NCBI RefSeq assembly: GCF_035984415.1
Contig: NZ_CP130720.1
Coordinates: 4,340,001 to 4,404,000 of the forward strand
DNA from: Streptomyces sp. NBC_01296
GTDB taxonomy: Bacteria; Actinomycetota; Actinomycetes; Streptomycetales; Streptomycetaceae
Direction of reading: 5' to 3'
Length of the DNA stretch: 64,000 nt
The notes under the pieces are model-generated. The model did no database searches and was not told where the DNA came from. It saw nothing but the letters and a program-made list of their open reading frames with translations. Shown here one piece after another: positions 40,776 through 52,523 of this stretch. Numbering within the stretch: position 1 is the first letter of the stretch; every line of letters begins with the position of its first letter. The position numbers were made by a program, and so were the translations under genes.

Positions 40776-42247
40776 GCGCGGCCGGTACGAGCCGGGCGGC
40801 GCAGGACGCGCTCACCGACGCGGGGCTGCTGTCGCCGGTACGGGCCGGCACCCCGGCCGAGGAGGCCGTCTGCGACCTGGCCTGGCTGCAGGCCATGCTC
40901 GACGCCGAGGCCGCCCTGGCCCGGGCCCAGGCCGGACTCGGCACCCTCCCGGGGACCGCCGCCGAGGCCATCACCCGGGCGGCCCGGGCCGAGCACCTCG
41001 ACCTGCGGGCCGTGGCCCTGGCCGCCCGGGAGACCGCGAACCCGGTGGTCGCCCTGGTGCAGGAGCTGACCCGGGTGGTCGCGGAGCAGGACACACAGGG
41101 CACCGGAGCGGCCGAGTACGTGCACCGCGGCTCCACCAGCCAGGACATCTTCGACACCGGCGCCATGCTGGTGGCCGCCCGGACCCTGAAGCTGATCCGG
41201 GCCGACCTGGCCCGCACCGCCGAGGCCCTGGCCCGGCTGGCCGGCGAGCACCGGGACACGGCGATGGCGGGCCGGACGCTGGCCCTGCAGGCCGTGCCCA
41301 CCACCTTCGGGCTGAAGGCGGCCGGCTGGCGGCAGCTGCTCCTGGACGCCGACCGGCGCCTGGCCCGGGTGCAGGACGGCGGGCTGCCGGTGTCGCTCGG
41401 CGGCGCGGCGGGCACGCTGGCCGGCTACCTGGAATACGCCCGGATCGACGGCGCCGGGCGCCAACTCGAGCCCGGCGCGTACCTGGACGACCTGGTCGAG
41501 GCCTTCGCCGCCGAGACCGGACTCGCCCGCCCCGCCCTGCCGTGGCACGTACTGCGCACCCCGATCGCCGATCTCGCCGCCGCGCTCGCCTTCACCGCCG
41601 GCGCCCTCGGGAAGATCGCGATCGACGTGCAGAACCTGGCCCGCACCGAGGTCGCCGAGGTCGCCGAGCCCGCCGTGGCCGGCCGCGGCAGCTCCTCGGC
41701 CATGCCCCACAAGCGCAACCCGGTCCTGAGCACGCTGCTGCGCAGCGCCGCCCTCCAGGTCCCGGTCCTCGCCACCGGGCTCGTGCAGTGCCTGGTCGCG
41801 GAGGACGAGCGCTCGGCCGGGGCCTGGCACGCCGAATGGCAGCTGCTGCGCGAGTGCCTGCGGCTGGTCGGCGGCGCCGCCCACACCGCGGTCGAGCTGG
41901 CCGAGGGGCTGACCGCGCGGCCGGAGCGGATGCGGGCCAATCTGCTGCTGACCGGCAGTCAGGTGGTCTCCGAGCGGATCGCGGCCGTGCTCGCACCGGA
42001 GCTGGGCAAGGCGGCGGCGAAGCAGCTGCTGACCCGGGCCTCGGCCGCGGCCGAGGAGAGCGGCCGGCCGCTGTACGAACTGCTCGCCGAGGAGCCGGTG
42101 TTCAAGGGGAGCCGGAGCACGGACGAACTGGCGCGGCTGTGCGATCCCGGTACGTACACCGGGGGCGCGGGCCCGCTGGTGGACCGCGCGCTGAGCCGGC
42201 CGGACCGAACTCCACAATCCCCGGAACAACCCATGGAGATTAACTGA
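40772..42247 (+). CDS. creD: CreD-like nitrosuccinate lyase (fumarase/adenylosuccinate lyase superfamily)
   Basis: A 491-residue lyase. The superfamily signature GRGSSSAMPHKRNPV carries the catalytic Ser loop, HRGSTSQDIFDT is the first conserved region, and AGRTLALQAVPTTFGLKAAG the second. In the cremeomycin pathway CreD cleaves nitrosuccinate to nitrous acid and fumarate. The alternative, a 3-carboxymuconate cycloisomerase, is less likely because the gene is coupled to the CreE-like gene (ATGA overlap) and no protocatechuate genes are near. Its stop lies just before the narK operator. Confidence 0.82.
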   Translation: MSAAGTSRAAQDALTDAGLLSPVRAGTPAEEAVCDLAWLQAMLDAEAALARAQAGLGTLPGTAAEAITRAARAEHLDLRAVALAARETANPVVALVQELTRVVAEQDTQGTGAAEYVHRGSTSQDIFDTGAMLVAARTLKLIRADLARTAEALARLAGEHRDTAMAGRTLALQAVPTTFGLKAAGWRQLLLDADRRLARVQDGGLPVSLGGAAGTLAGYLEYARIDGAGRQLEPGAYLDDLVEAFAAETGLARPALPWHVLRTPIADLAAALAFTAGALGKIAIDVQNLARTEVAEVAEPAVAGRGSSSAMPHKRNPVLSTLLRSAALQVPVLATGLVQCLVAEDERSAGAWHAEWQLLRECLRLVGGAAHTAVELAEGLTARPERMRANLLLTGSQVVSERIAAVLAPELGKAAAKQLLTRASAAAEESGRPLYELLAEEPVFKGSRSTDELARLCDPGTYTGGAGPLVDRALSRPDRTPQSPEQPMEIN

Positions 42248-42249
42248 AC

Positions 42250-42265
42250 TGAACTGTATAGTTTA
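42250..42265 (+). promoter_or_regulatory. TetR-type operator of the narK operon
   Basis: TGAAC-TGTATA-GTTTA, one mismatch from the palindrome at 31437 and 35161 and preceded by the same ACTGAAC repeats. It lies directly after the CreD-like stop codon, 35 bp before the narK start. Confidence 0.65.
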
Positions 42266-42299
42266 GAGGGTCAGCCGCCGAACAGAAAGCCGAGAAGCC

Positions 42300-43683
42300 A
42301 TGACGCCGCCCGCACGGCCCGCACGGCCGGCAACCCGACGCTGGATCGAGGACTGGGACCCCGAGAACGAGGAGTTCTGGCAGCGCTCCGGCAAGCAGAC
42401 CGCCCGCCGCAACCTGATCCTCTCCGTCCTCTCCGAGCACATCGGCTTCTCGGTGTGGAGCATGTGGTCGGTCCTGGTGCTCTTCATGTCACCCGCGATC
42501 GGCCTGGGCTTCACCCCCGCCCAGAAGTTCCTGCTCGTCGTCGTCCCCACCCTCGTCGGCGCCGCCCTCCGGCTCCCCTACAGCTACGCCGTGACCCGCT
42601 TCGGCGGCCGCAACTGGACCGCGTTCGCCTCCGCCGTCCTGCTCGTCCCCACCCTCGCCGCCCTGTACTTCGTGCAGCGCCCCGGGACCCCGCTGTGGGT
42701 GTTCCTGCTGATCGGCGCCGCCGGCGGGGTCGGCGGCGGCAACTTCGCCTCCTCGATGACCAACATCACCGCCCTCTTCCCGCAGCGCCTGCAGGGCTGG
42801 GCCCTCGGCATCAACGCGGGCGGCGGAAACCTCGGGGTCGCCGCGATCCAGCTGATCGGCCTGCTCGTCATCGCCACCGCGGGCAGCACCCACCCCGCGT
42901 ACGTCATCGCCGTCTACCTCCCCCTCATCGTGGCGGCCTCGCTGCTCGCCGCCCTGAAGATGGACAACTTCGCGGCCGTGCGCAGCGCCCCCGGCGCCCA
43001 GCGCGAGGCCGCCCGCAACCCGCACACCTGGTGGATCTCGCTCCTCTACGTCGGCACCTTCGGCTCGTTCATCGGCTACGGCTTCGCCTTCGGGCTGGTC
43101 CTGCAGAGCCAGTTCGGCGCCACCCCGCTCGAGTCCGCCTCGTACACCTTCCTCGGGCCGCTGCTCGGCTCGCTGTTCCGGCCGGTGGGCGGGCTGCTGT
43201 CCGACCGGTGGGGCGGGGCCCGGGTCACCCTGCTGACGTTCTGCGCGATGGCGGCGGGCACCACGGTGCTGCTGCTGGCCTCGGCGCAGGGCTCGTACGG
43301 GCTCTTCGTCGCCGGCTTCACCGTCCTGTTCGTGCTGACCGGCCTGGGCAACGGCTCGACGTACAAGATGATCCCGGCCGTCTTCGCCCGGCAGGCGGAG
43401 GAGGAGGTCACCTCCGGCCACGACGCGAGCGCCGCCTTCGCCCGGGCCCGCAGGCTGTCGGGTGCGGTCATCGGCATCGCGGGCGCGGTGGGGGCGCTCG
43501 GCGGGGTCGGGGTCAACCTGGTCTTCCGGAGCGCGTACAGCGGCCCCGCCGGGTCCGGCGAGCCCGCCTTCGTCGCCTTCCTCGGCTTCTACCTGGTGTG
43601 CGTCCTGGTCACCTGGGCGGTCTACCTGCGCAGGCGGCCGGCCGGCGAGAGCGCGCCGGAGCGCGTGCGGACCGGAGCCTCCC

Positions 43684-43691
<8 letters not shown>
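42300..43691 (+). CDS. narK: NarK-type nitrate/nitrite transporter
   Basis: A 463-residue MFS protein with twelve helices. NarK-type motifs are visible: GGGNFASSMTNITALFPQRLQGWALGINAGGGNLGVA in helices 4-5, and a second glycine-rich segment later (TGLGNGSTYKMIPAVF). The protein exchanges nitrate and nitrite. It starts the second operon and overlaps the nitrate reductase gene by eight bases. A palindrome for the TetR regulator lies in its promoter. Whether it imports nitrate or exports surplus nitrite cannot be decided from sequence. Confidence 0.93.
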
Positions 43692-45794
<2,103 letters not shown>

Positions 45795-45798
<4 letters not shown>

Positions 45799-47186
45799 GC
45801 GCGGGCGAGGTGCTGGTGATCGGCGGCGGCCCGGCCGCGCAGCGGTTCGCGGAGCGGCTGCACCACCACGGGCACCGGGGCGGCGTGACCGTGCTCGGCG
45901 CCGAGCCGCAGGCCCCGTACCACCGGGCGCTGCTGGGCTCCGTCCTGGACGGGACGCTGCCGGCCCCCGCCCTCGCCCTGCCCGCACTGCCCGCGGGCAT
46001 CCGCCTGCACACCGGGGTCACCGTGACCCGGATCGACCGCGCGCGCCGCCTCGTCCACTCCACCGACGGCACGGCCGGCTCCGTGCACCGCTACGACACC
46101 CTGGTCCTGGCGACCGGGTCCCGCCCGGCCGTCCCCCGGATCCCGGGGCTGCCGGCCGAGGGCGCGACGGCGCTGCGGACCCTCGCCGATGCCGAGCGCT
46201 GCGCCGCGGCGCCCCCGGGGGCCGCCGTCGTCCTGGGCGGCGGGCTGCTCGGGGTCGAGGCGGCCGCCGCGCTGCGCCGGGCCGGGCACGAGGTGGCCCT
46301 CGTCCACCGCGGGCCGCATCCGCTGCACCGGCACCTGGACGCCGCCGCGGGCGCGCTGCTCACCCGGCGCCTCGAGGACCTCGGGGTGGACGTCCACGCG
46401 GACCGGACGGCGGCCGGGTACTGCCCCGGCAAGCTGACCCTCGACGACGGTCTGGTGCTCGCGGCCGACACCCTGCTGCTGTGCACCGGCACGGTCCCCG
46501 AGACCGGGCTCGCCCGCCGGGCCGGGCTCACCGTCGCCGCCGGCGTGGTCGTCGACGGGCTGCTGCGCACCGACGACCCGCGCATCCACGCCATCGGCGA
46601 CTGCGCCGAGCACCCGGGGGACACCGCCGGGCACCTCGAACCCGCGTGGGCGCAGGCGGAGTCGCTGGCCCGGCAGCTCACCGGCAGCGCCCCGGCGTAC
46701 GGCGGCACCCGGCAGATCACCCGGCTGCGGGTGCCCGGCGTCGACCTGGTCCGCCTGGGCCGGGGCGGTCCGGCCCCCGAGGGCGCGGAGGTGGTCGCGT
46801 TCACCGATCCGGCGCGCGGCCGGTACGCCCGCCTCACCCTGCACGGGCAGCGGATCACCGGGGCGGTCCTGCTGGGGCTGCCGCGGGCCATCGCCGCCGT
46901 GAGCCGGCTGTACGCACTCGACCTGCCGGTGCCCGCCGGGCGGCTGGAGCTCCTGCTCGGCACCGCACCGGCCGCGCCGGGGGCCGACGAACTCCCCGGT
47001 GACGCCGTGGTCTGCCGCTGCAACAACGTCACGAAACACACCGTCACCGAAGCCTGCCGGGCCGGCGCCGCCGACCTGGCGCAGATCGCCGCGACCACCC
47101 GCGCCACCACCGGCTGCGGAGGCTGCACGGACGTCGTCCGCACGCTGTGTGCAGCCGTACGGCCCGAAGGGGGCAGCACGCCATGA
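45795..47186 (+). CDS. FAD/NAD(P) oxidoreductase with C-terminal BFD-like [2Fe-2S] domain
   Basis: A 463-residue electron-transfer protein. A pyridine nucleotide-disulfide oxidoreductase core (about 4-300) with VIGGGPAAQRFAERL and VVLGGGLLGVEAAAALRRAG is followed by a BFD-like domain near the end, VVCRCNNVTKHTV and TTGCGGCTD, which would hold a [2Fe-2S] cluster. This is the electron-entry part of NasB/NirB-like systems. GTGA overlap couples it to the nitrate reductase gene. It has no siroheme-binding domain. Confidence 0.87.
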
Positions 47187-48400
47187 CCCGTACCGTTCGT
47201 ACCCTCGTCGTCGCCGGGCACGGCATGGCCGGGCACCGGCTCGTCGCCGAGCTGCGGGGCCTCGATGCCGCCGGGGCCTGGCGGGTCGTGGTGCTCGGGG
47301 AGGAGCCGCATCCCGCGTACGACCGGGTCGCGCTGTCCTCGTACCTCGACGGCCGGAGCGCGGCGGACCTCGCCCTGGCCGGGCCCGGGTCGCACGACCC
47401 GCTGCTGGAGCTGCGGCTGAACACCGGCGTGGCCGCCGTGGACCGGGCGGCGCACACCGCGACCACCACCGCCGGCGACGTGGTCGCGTACGACGCGCTC
47501 GTCCTGGCCACCGGCTCGCGGCCGTTCGTGCCGCCCGTGCCGGGCCACGACCTGCCCGGCTGCTTCGGGTACCGCTCGCTCGGCGACCTCGACGCGATCC
47601 GCGCCGCCGCCGTGCCGGGCCGCCCCGGCGTGGTGATCGGCGGCGGGCTGCTCGGCCTGGAGGCCGCGAACGCGCTGCGGCTGCTCGGCATGGAGCCGCA
47701 CGTGGTGGAACTCGCCCCGCGGCTGATGCCGTTGCAGGTGGACGCGGCCGGCGGCGGTGTCCTCGGTCGGCGCGTGGCCCGGCGCGGGCTGCGGATCCAC
47801 TGCGGGGTGGCGACGGCGGCGATCACAGCGGGCCCGGACGGCCGGGTGGCCTCGGTGGTGCTGGCCGACGGCAGCTCGCTCGCGGCGGACGTCGTGGTGT
47901 TCTCGGCGGGGGTGCGCCCGCGGGACGAGCTCGCGGGCCCGGCGGGCCTGGCCAGGGGGGAGCGCGGCGGGTTCCTGGTCGACGAGCTGTGCCGGACGCA
48001 GGACGAGCGGATCTGGGCGATCGGCGAGTGCGCGGCCGTGTCGGGCCGCTGCCACGGGCTGGCCGCACCGGGCTACCGGATGGCGACCTCCGTCGCCCGG
48101 CAGCTCCTGGGCCTGGGCGGGGAGCCGTTCGGGGAGGCGGACCTGTCGACCAAGCTCAAGCTGCTCGGCGTGGAGGTGGCGAGCTTCGGCGACGCCCATG
48201 CGGCCGCCGCGGGCGCGGTGGAGCTGAGCCGGCTGGACGAGGCGGCGGGGACGTACGCGAAGCTCGTGCTGGACGCGGACTGCCGGACCCTGCTCGGCGG
48301 CATCCTGGTCGGTGACGCCCGCGCCTACGGCGAGCTGCGCCCGTACGTGGGCCTCGGCCTGCCCGCGGCGGGCCACCGGCTGCTGGCCGGGACGGCCTGA
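47183..48400 (+). CDS. NirB N-terminal-like FAD oxidoreductase, without siroheme domain
   Basis: A 405-residue flavoprotein that matches only the N-terminal third of nitrite reductase large subunit NirB: VVAGHGMAGHRLVAEL at the start, VVIGGGLLGLEAANALRLLGMEPHVVELAPRLMPLQVD in the middle, and DLSTKLKLLGVEVASFGD near the end. The siroheme and iron-sulfur parts of NirB are missing, and no nirD lies nearby. It may pass electrons to the nitrate reductase. ATGA overlap with the gene before. The last gene of the operon, followed by a terminator. Confidence 0.87.
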   Translation: MTRTVRTLVVAGHGMAGHRLVAELRGLDAAGAWRVVVLGEEPHPAYDRVALSSYLDGRSAADLALAGPGSHDPLLELRLNTGVAAVDRAAHTATTTAGDVVAYDALVLATGSRPFVPPVPGHDLPGCFGYRSLGDLDAIRAAAVPGRPGVVIGGGLLGLEAANALRLLGMEPHVVELAPRLMPLQVDAAGGGVLGRRVARRGLRIHCGVATAAITAGPDGRVASVVLADGSSLAADVVVFSAGVRPRDELAGPAGLARGERGGFLVDELCRTQDERIWAIGECAAVSGRCHGLAAPGYRMATSVARQLLGLGGEPFGEADLSTKLKLLGVEVASFGDAHAAAAGAVELSRLDEAAGTYAKLVLDADCRTLLGGILVGDARAYGELRPYVGLGLPAAGHRLLAGTA

Positions 48401-48419
48401 GGGACGGCGGACGCAGGAC

Positions 48420-48455
48420 GCCGCCCTTCGGGGTCCCGGGAACCCGAAGGGCGGC
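48420..48455 (+). terminator. Terminator of the narK operon
   Basis: GCCGCCCTTCGGG pairs with CCCGAAGGGCGGC across a 10-nt loop, 20 bp after the last stop codon. Confidence 0.85.
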
Positions 48456-48553
48456 GCAGGGCAGGGCCGGTGGGGGCGCCGGCGGGGCCGGCTCGGCCGT
48501 GCGGTGGAGCGGAACCCCGGTCGGACGCTCGGACGGCCCGACGGGTCGGACGG

Positions 48554-49768
48554 TCAGACGGTCTCGAGGGTGCGGCCCTCGGAGTCGGACGGGCCGGCGC
48601 CCTGGACGGCGGCCCCGGCCGCGGCGGCCTTCGCCGCCCTGGCCTTCCGGGAGCTGGAGAAGCGGCGCGTGATCGGCGCCTCCACCCAGGCGTACAGCGC
48701 CCAGGACAGCAGCACGGCGACGACGATCTGGGCGGCGATCAGGGCGACGGCGACCGGGGTCGAGTAGAGCCGGTCGCCGAGCAGGTCCCGGGAGTAGGCC
48801 AGGACGATGTAGTGGAGCAGGTAGAAGGCGAACGAGATCTCGCCGAGCCAGATCATGAACCGGTTGTTGAACGGCGTCGGCTTGTTCTCCGCGTCGCGCG
48901 TGGCGACGGCCGCGATCAGCAGCACGATCGGGACGAGGGTGACCGAGCGCTGCGCGTACAGGTGCTCCACGTTCATGGCGACCGCGTAGCTCACGGCCAG
49001 CAGCAGCGCCGACCAGGTCGTGCCGATGTTGCGCCAGCGGCCCGTCATCACGGCGCGGGCGACCAGGATGCCGAGGGCGAAGTCGAGCAGCCGGACGGGC
49101 GGCAGGACGTACGCGAACCAGTACTGCACGGTCGAGGTGCCGTCGGCGCCGGGCATCTGCATGCCGCCGCCCGGGATGACCGCGTAGGTCAGCGTCGGGG
49201 TGAGGCAGATGGCGGCGACGACGCCGCCTATCCACCACTTCAGCCGGGCGGGGTCGATCTTCTTGATCAGCAGGAACAGCAGCGGGAAGGCGAGGTAGAA
49301 GATCGCCTCGGCGCCGAGCGACCAGCTGGGCGGGTCCACGCTGAAGTTGGTGGCGAAGTCCGCTACCCACACCTGCACCATGAGCAGGTTGACCACGGCC
49401 TGCCAGGGCTTCGTCATGACCGCCGCGAACGTGAGCAGCGCGAGCGCCCAGGTGATCACGTAGTTCGGGTAGATCTTGACGAAGCGCCGGCGCCAGAAGG
49501 CCCGCATCGTGTCCCGGTCGCGGGCCGACCAGGTCAGGACGAAGCCGCTGAGGACGAAGAAGAAGGTGACGCCGAGCGCGCCGGCCTGCGAGGCGTACTT
49601 GGCGAACGCGTCGTTCGCCGCGTCGTCCTCGAAGAGCCGGATCCACGGCACCCCGAGGGAGGCGTGGAAGAAGAAGACCAGGAGGGCCGCGGGGAAGCGG
49701 AGTCCGGTCAGCGAGGGGAGCCGTGGCGCTCTCACAGGTCTGGAACCGACCGTTCCATTCATGGACAT
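48554..49768 (-). CDS. Membrane acyltransferase family 3 (OafA/YrhL type)
   Basis: A 404-residue protein with about ten membrane helices. LPSLTGLRFPAALLVFFFHASLG is the opening, with the catalytic His in the hydrophobic segment, and GVTFFFVLSGFVLTWSARDR and PPSWSLGAEAIFYLAFPLLF are typical of acyltransferase 3. These enzymes O-acylate sugars or natural products. ATG at 49768 has GAAGGAG upstream. The gene is downstream of the GriC-like gene but separated by a terminator, so it may be a separate transcript. Acylation of the product is possible. Confidence 0.9.
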   Translation of the reverse strand: MSMNGTVGSRPVRAPRLPSLTGLRFPAALLVFFFHASLGVPWIRLFEDDAANDAFAKYASQAGALGVTFFFVLSGFVLTWSARDRDTMRAFWRRRFVKIYPNYVITWALALLTFAAVMTKPWQAVVNLLMVQVWVADFATNFSVDPPSWSLGAEAIFYLAFPLLFLLIKKIDPARLKWWIGGVVAAICLTPTLTYAVIPGGGMQMPGADGTSTVQYWFAYVLPPVRLLDFALGILVARAVMTGRWRNIGTTWSALLLAVSYAVAMNVEHLYAQRSVTLVPIVLLIAAVATRDAENKPTPFNNRFMIWLGEISFAFYLLHYIVLAYSRDLLGDRLYSTPVAVALIAAQIVVAVLLSWALYAWVEAPITRRFSSSRKARAAKAAAAGAAVQGAGPSDSEGRTLETV

Positions 49769-49865
49769 GACAAATACGCTCCTTCGTGGGTGACGGGATG
49801 ACTGGGTGACGGGAAGAAAGGGAAGGCGGGAGACCTGTGCGCACACGGCGGTGTGTGCCGTGCGT

Positions 49866-49897
49866 GAACGGGGCCGGGCCGAGGCCCGGCCCCGTTC
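49866..49897 (-). terminator. Terminator of the GriC/GriD-like operon
   Basis: GAACGGGGCCGGGCC and GGCCCGGCCCCGTTC pair perfectly around a 2-nt loop, close to the GriC-like stop. Confidence 0.85.
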
Positions 49898-49903
49898 GGT
49901 GCG

Positions 49904-51313
49904 TCAGTCGCGGATGACGGTCTTGGTCCGCATCAGGAACTCGCCGAGGTAGCCGTCGTGCGGAACGCCCGGCCTGATCCAGTACGTGGGGTGGTCGCCC
50001 AGGTAGACGTTGCTGATGGTGGGCTCCTGGAGCAGTGCGTCGATCAGCGCCTCGTCCTCGGTGAACGCGGTCAGCACCAACGAGTTGCGCAGCGGGCCGA
50101 TCCCGTCGGCGGGCGACCACGGGGCCACCCACACGCAGGGGAAGGGCAGTTCGATGCCGGCCTGCTCGGCGTCCGGCCGCTCCAGCTGGTGCACGGCCGG
50201 GCGCAGTACGGCGCTGCCGTCGCCGAGCTCCTCCACGATGCCGTCGCCGCCGAGGTGCGCGGTGGTCCCGGCCGCCTTGGCGAGCAGGAACTTCTCGATG
50301 GCGCGCGCCCCCTCCACCGGCTGCACCGCGAGGACGGCCTTCGGGTCCTGCGGGGGCAGGCTGGGGATCGTGGCGAGGCGCTCGGCGATGGCCTGCGCGA
50401 GCGGCGCCGGGTCGCCGTCGACGAGCACGGTGGTGGCGTTGATGCAGGCCACACCGCCCTGGTGGCTGATGGAGTCCACGATGGTGTCGAGGTGGTCGCG
50501 CCAGTCGACACCGGCCGGGACCAGCATCTTGGAGCGGCCCGGGCCCTGCGGCAGCACGTTGGTGCCGGCGTACTTGCGCACGACGTCGTCGCCGCCGTAC
50601 ACGAGGCCGTAGTCGGCGCTGCGCAGGATCTCGTCCGCCGCCTCGTAGTCCGTGGGCAGCAGCACCACCTGGTCGTTGCCGAAGCCCGCGGCCCGCAGCG
50701 CCGAGATCAGCCGGTGCGGGGTGAACGGCTCGCGGCGCGAGGGCCGTACCGCGACGCGATAGCCGAGGGCGAGCGCCTCGACCCACAGCGAGTGCGGGCC
50801 GGGGTGGTTGCCCGCGGCGTGCACGGCGAACACGTCGCCGCGCCGGGTCCACACGGCGCTGCCCGTACGGGTCTCCCCGGCGCGCCAGTCGTCCACCGCG
50901 CCGGTCGGCCGGGCCTGGTACGCGGCGAACCGGGACTGCTCGGTCGCCTCGATGATGGCGGCGGTCGCTGCCTGCACGACGCCGATGGGCACGCCCGAGA
51001 CCCGGGCGACCGTGTGCTCGTACTCGGCGAACGACAGCCCGTCGATCGTCTCCTCGGCGAAGATCTTCCCGGCGCGGGCCAGCGCCGCCGTCCGCTCCTC
51101 GGCCGGCAGCGAGCCGGCCTTGCGCAGCGCGTCCATCGCGCGGGTCACGAACAGCTTCGGGACCAGGCTGAGTTCGGCGACGGGGGCGCCCGTCACATCG
51201 GTGACGGTCATGCGCTTGCGGGCGCGGAAGGATCCGGCGGGCCCGAGCGCGTCCAGCGTGATCAGGCCGTCGCTCCCGGCGCTCCCGGTGCCGCCGGCAC
51301 TCCCGGCGCCCAT
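49904..51313 (-). CDS. GriC-like acyl reductase subunit (LuxC/aldehyde dehydrogenase fold)
   Basis: A 469-residue NAD(P)-dependent reductase of the LuxC group. The nucleophile is the Cys in SHQGGVACINATTVL (near residue 285). HAAGNHPGPHSLWVEALALGYRVAVRPSRREPF is the conserved coenzyme segment. GriC and GriD of Streptomyces griseus together reduce 3-amino-4-hydroxybenzoate to the aldehyde in grixazone biosynthesis; here the same gene pair is adjacent. Start ATG overlaps the GriD-like stop (TAATG). A fatty aldehyde product is the main alternative. Confidence 0.82.
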   Translation of the reverse strand: MGAGSAGGTGSAGSDGLITLDALGPAGSFRARKRMTVTDVTGAPVAELSLVPKLFVTRAMDALRKAGSLPAEERTAALARAGKIFAEETIDGLSFAEYEHTVARVSGVPIGVVQAATAAIIEATEQSRFAAYQARPTGAVDDWRAGETRTGSAVWTRRGDVFAVHAAGNHPGPHSLWVEALALGYRVAVRPSRREPFTPHRLISALRAAGFGNDQVVLLPTDYEAADEILRSADYGLVYGGDDVVRKYAGTNVLPQGPGRSKMLVPAGVDWRDHLDTIVDSISHQGGVACINATTVLVDGDPAPLAQAIAERLATIPSLPPQDPKAVLAVQPVEGARAIEKFLLAKAAGTTAHLGGDGIVEELGDGSAVLRPAVHQLERPDAEQAGIELPFPCVWVAPWSPADGIGPLRNSLVLTAFTEDEALIDALLQEPTISNVYLGDHPTYWIRPGVPHDGYLGEFLMRTKTVIRD

Positions 51314-52416
51314 TAATAGACCCCTTCGATGACGGTCTCGTTGTCGAACTCCTGGACCGGCGCGATGTCGGCCACGGAGTCCCCGAGCTGCCAGATGCCC
51401 TCGGGGCCGGGCACGCGCGTCGCGTAGTCGCGCTCGAGGTTGTTCGGCATGAACAGGCTCTTGCTGATGTGGTGCATGACGACCTGGCCGCGCTCGCCGT
51501 ACGGGACGGTCTCGCGGGTCCCGGGGTCGACCACGTCGAAGATCATGTGGGGGGAGAACGGGTCGTAGATGCACGGGTCGTCGTCGGACAGGCCCGGGCG
51601 CTCGCTGGCGTTGCCGAGGATCATCGTCGAGCCGTAGCCGCTGTACAGGTGGGCCTTGGGGAAGACCTCGGTGCGGTACAGGTAGCGGGTGTCGGCGTCC
51701 ATCTGGGTGCCGACCCAGTTGATCGCCTTGACCTTCTCGTCGATCAGTTTGGCGAGGTCGTCGCGGCGGGCGAGGCGCTCCAGGACCGGCGGCGTGCACA
51801 TCAGGACGCCGATGTCCTGGGTCTGCAGCAGGAAGGCGACCTGGTCGACGATGTGCTCGGCGTACGCGCCGGCCTCGGCGCCCTTGCCGTCGGATATCAG
51901 CTTCTTGACCCAGCGCGGGTCGAGGTCGACGGTGAAGGCGAGGCCGCCGCGGAAGGCGGTCTGCCGCTTGATCACGTCACCGACCATGTGGGGCCCGGTC
52001 GGGGCGACGACCAGCCAGTTCACGTTCTGCGGGACGCCGTGGCGGTCCAGCTGGGCGCTGCTCCAGGCGAGCAGCCGGTCCAGCCACTCCCGGAGCAGGA
52101 CGATGCGCTTGGGGGCGCCGGTGGTGCCGCCGCTCTCATAGACGCCCACGACCTCGGGCTTCTCGCCGTAACCGCGGGGTATGAGGTCCTCGGCCCGTAC
52201 GTGGCGCAGTTCGTTGGCGAGGTTGGGGAACTTTCCCAGGTCGGCGAATCCACCGATGTCGGTCAGCGGATCGAATCCGAGAGTTCCTGCGCGTTCCAGC
52301 CAGAACGGCGAACCCGTTTCCGGGGAGAAATGCCACCGCAGGGCGGCGCGCAGGAATTCGTCGGGGTCCGGCTGGGTGTCGAGTGGAAATTCCAGCAAGG
52401 GATCAACGATGGACAC
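51313..52416 (-). CDS. GriD-like acid-activating ligase (LuxE/PaaK type)
   Basis: A 367-residue adenylate-forming protein of the LuxE/GriD kind, shorter than acyl-CoA ligases. Motifs: GVYESGGTTGAPKRIVLLREW (P-loop), SGYGSTMILGN and GIWQLGDSVADI. It would activate a carboxylic acid for reduction by the following GriC-like protein. Start is GTG at 52416 with GGAAGGAG upstream. The N-terminal extension seen in a longer frame is not family-like. It lies downstream of an arylamine acetyltransferase gene. Confidence 0.83.
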   Translation of the reverse strand: MSIVDPLLEFPLDTQPDPDEFLRAALRWHFSPETGSPFWLERAGTLGFDPLTDIGGFADLGKFPNLANELRHVRAEDLIPRGYGEKPEVVGVYESGGTTGAPKRIVLLREWLDRLLAWSSAQLDRHGVPQNVNWLVVAPTGPHMVGDVIKRQTAFRGGLAFTVDLDPRWVKKLISDGKGAEAGAYAEHIVDQVAFLLQTQDIGVLMCTPPVLERLARRDDLAKLIDEKVKAINWVGTQMDADTRYLYRTEVFPKAHLYSGYGSTMILGNASERPGLSDDDPCIYDPFSPHMIFDVVDPGTRETVPYGERGQVVMHHISKSLFMPNNLERDYATRVPGPEGIWQLGDSVADIAPVQEFDNETVIEGVY

Positions 52417-52523
52417 AATGCTCCTTCCGGATACGGAGTAACGCCGTACTCTTCGCATCGTGCGCCTCGCCGCAGCAGCCGGTCCACGGTATTCGGATGA
52501 GTCCGTCAACTGTCTGTGTCAGG

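Noticed and set aside
40772..42247. 3-carboxy-cis,cis-muconate cycloisomerase of the protocatechuate pathway
   Set aside because: Sequence alone allows it, but no other protocatechuate genes are present and the gene overlaps a CreE-like gene, so the nitrosuccinate lyase role fits better.
47183..48400. Complete nitrite reductase NirB
   Set aside because: The protein is 405 residues and ends with the flavoprotein part; siroheme and iron-sulfur segments of NirB are absent.
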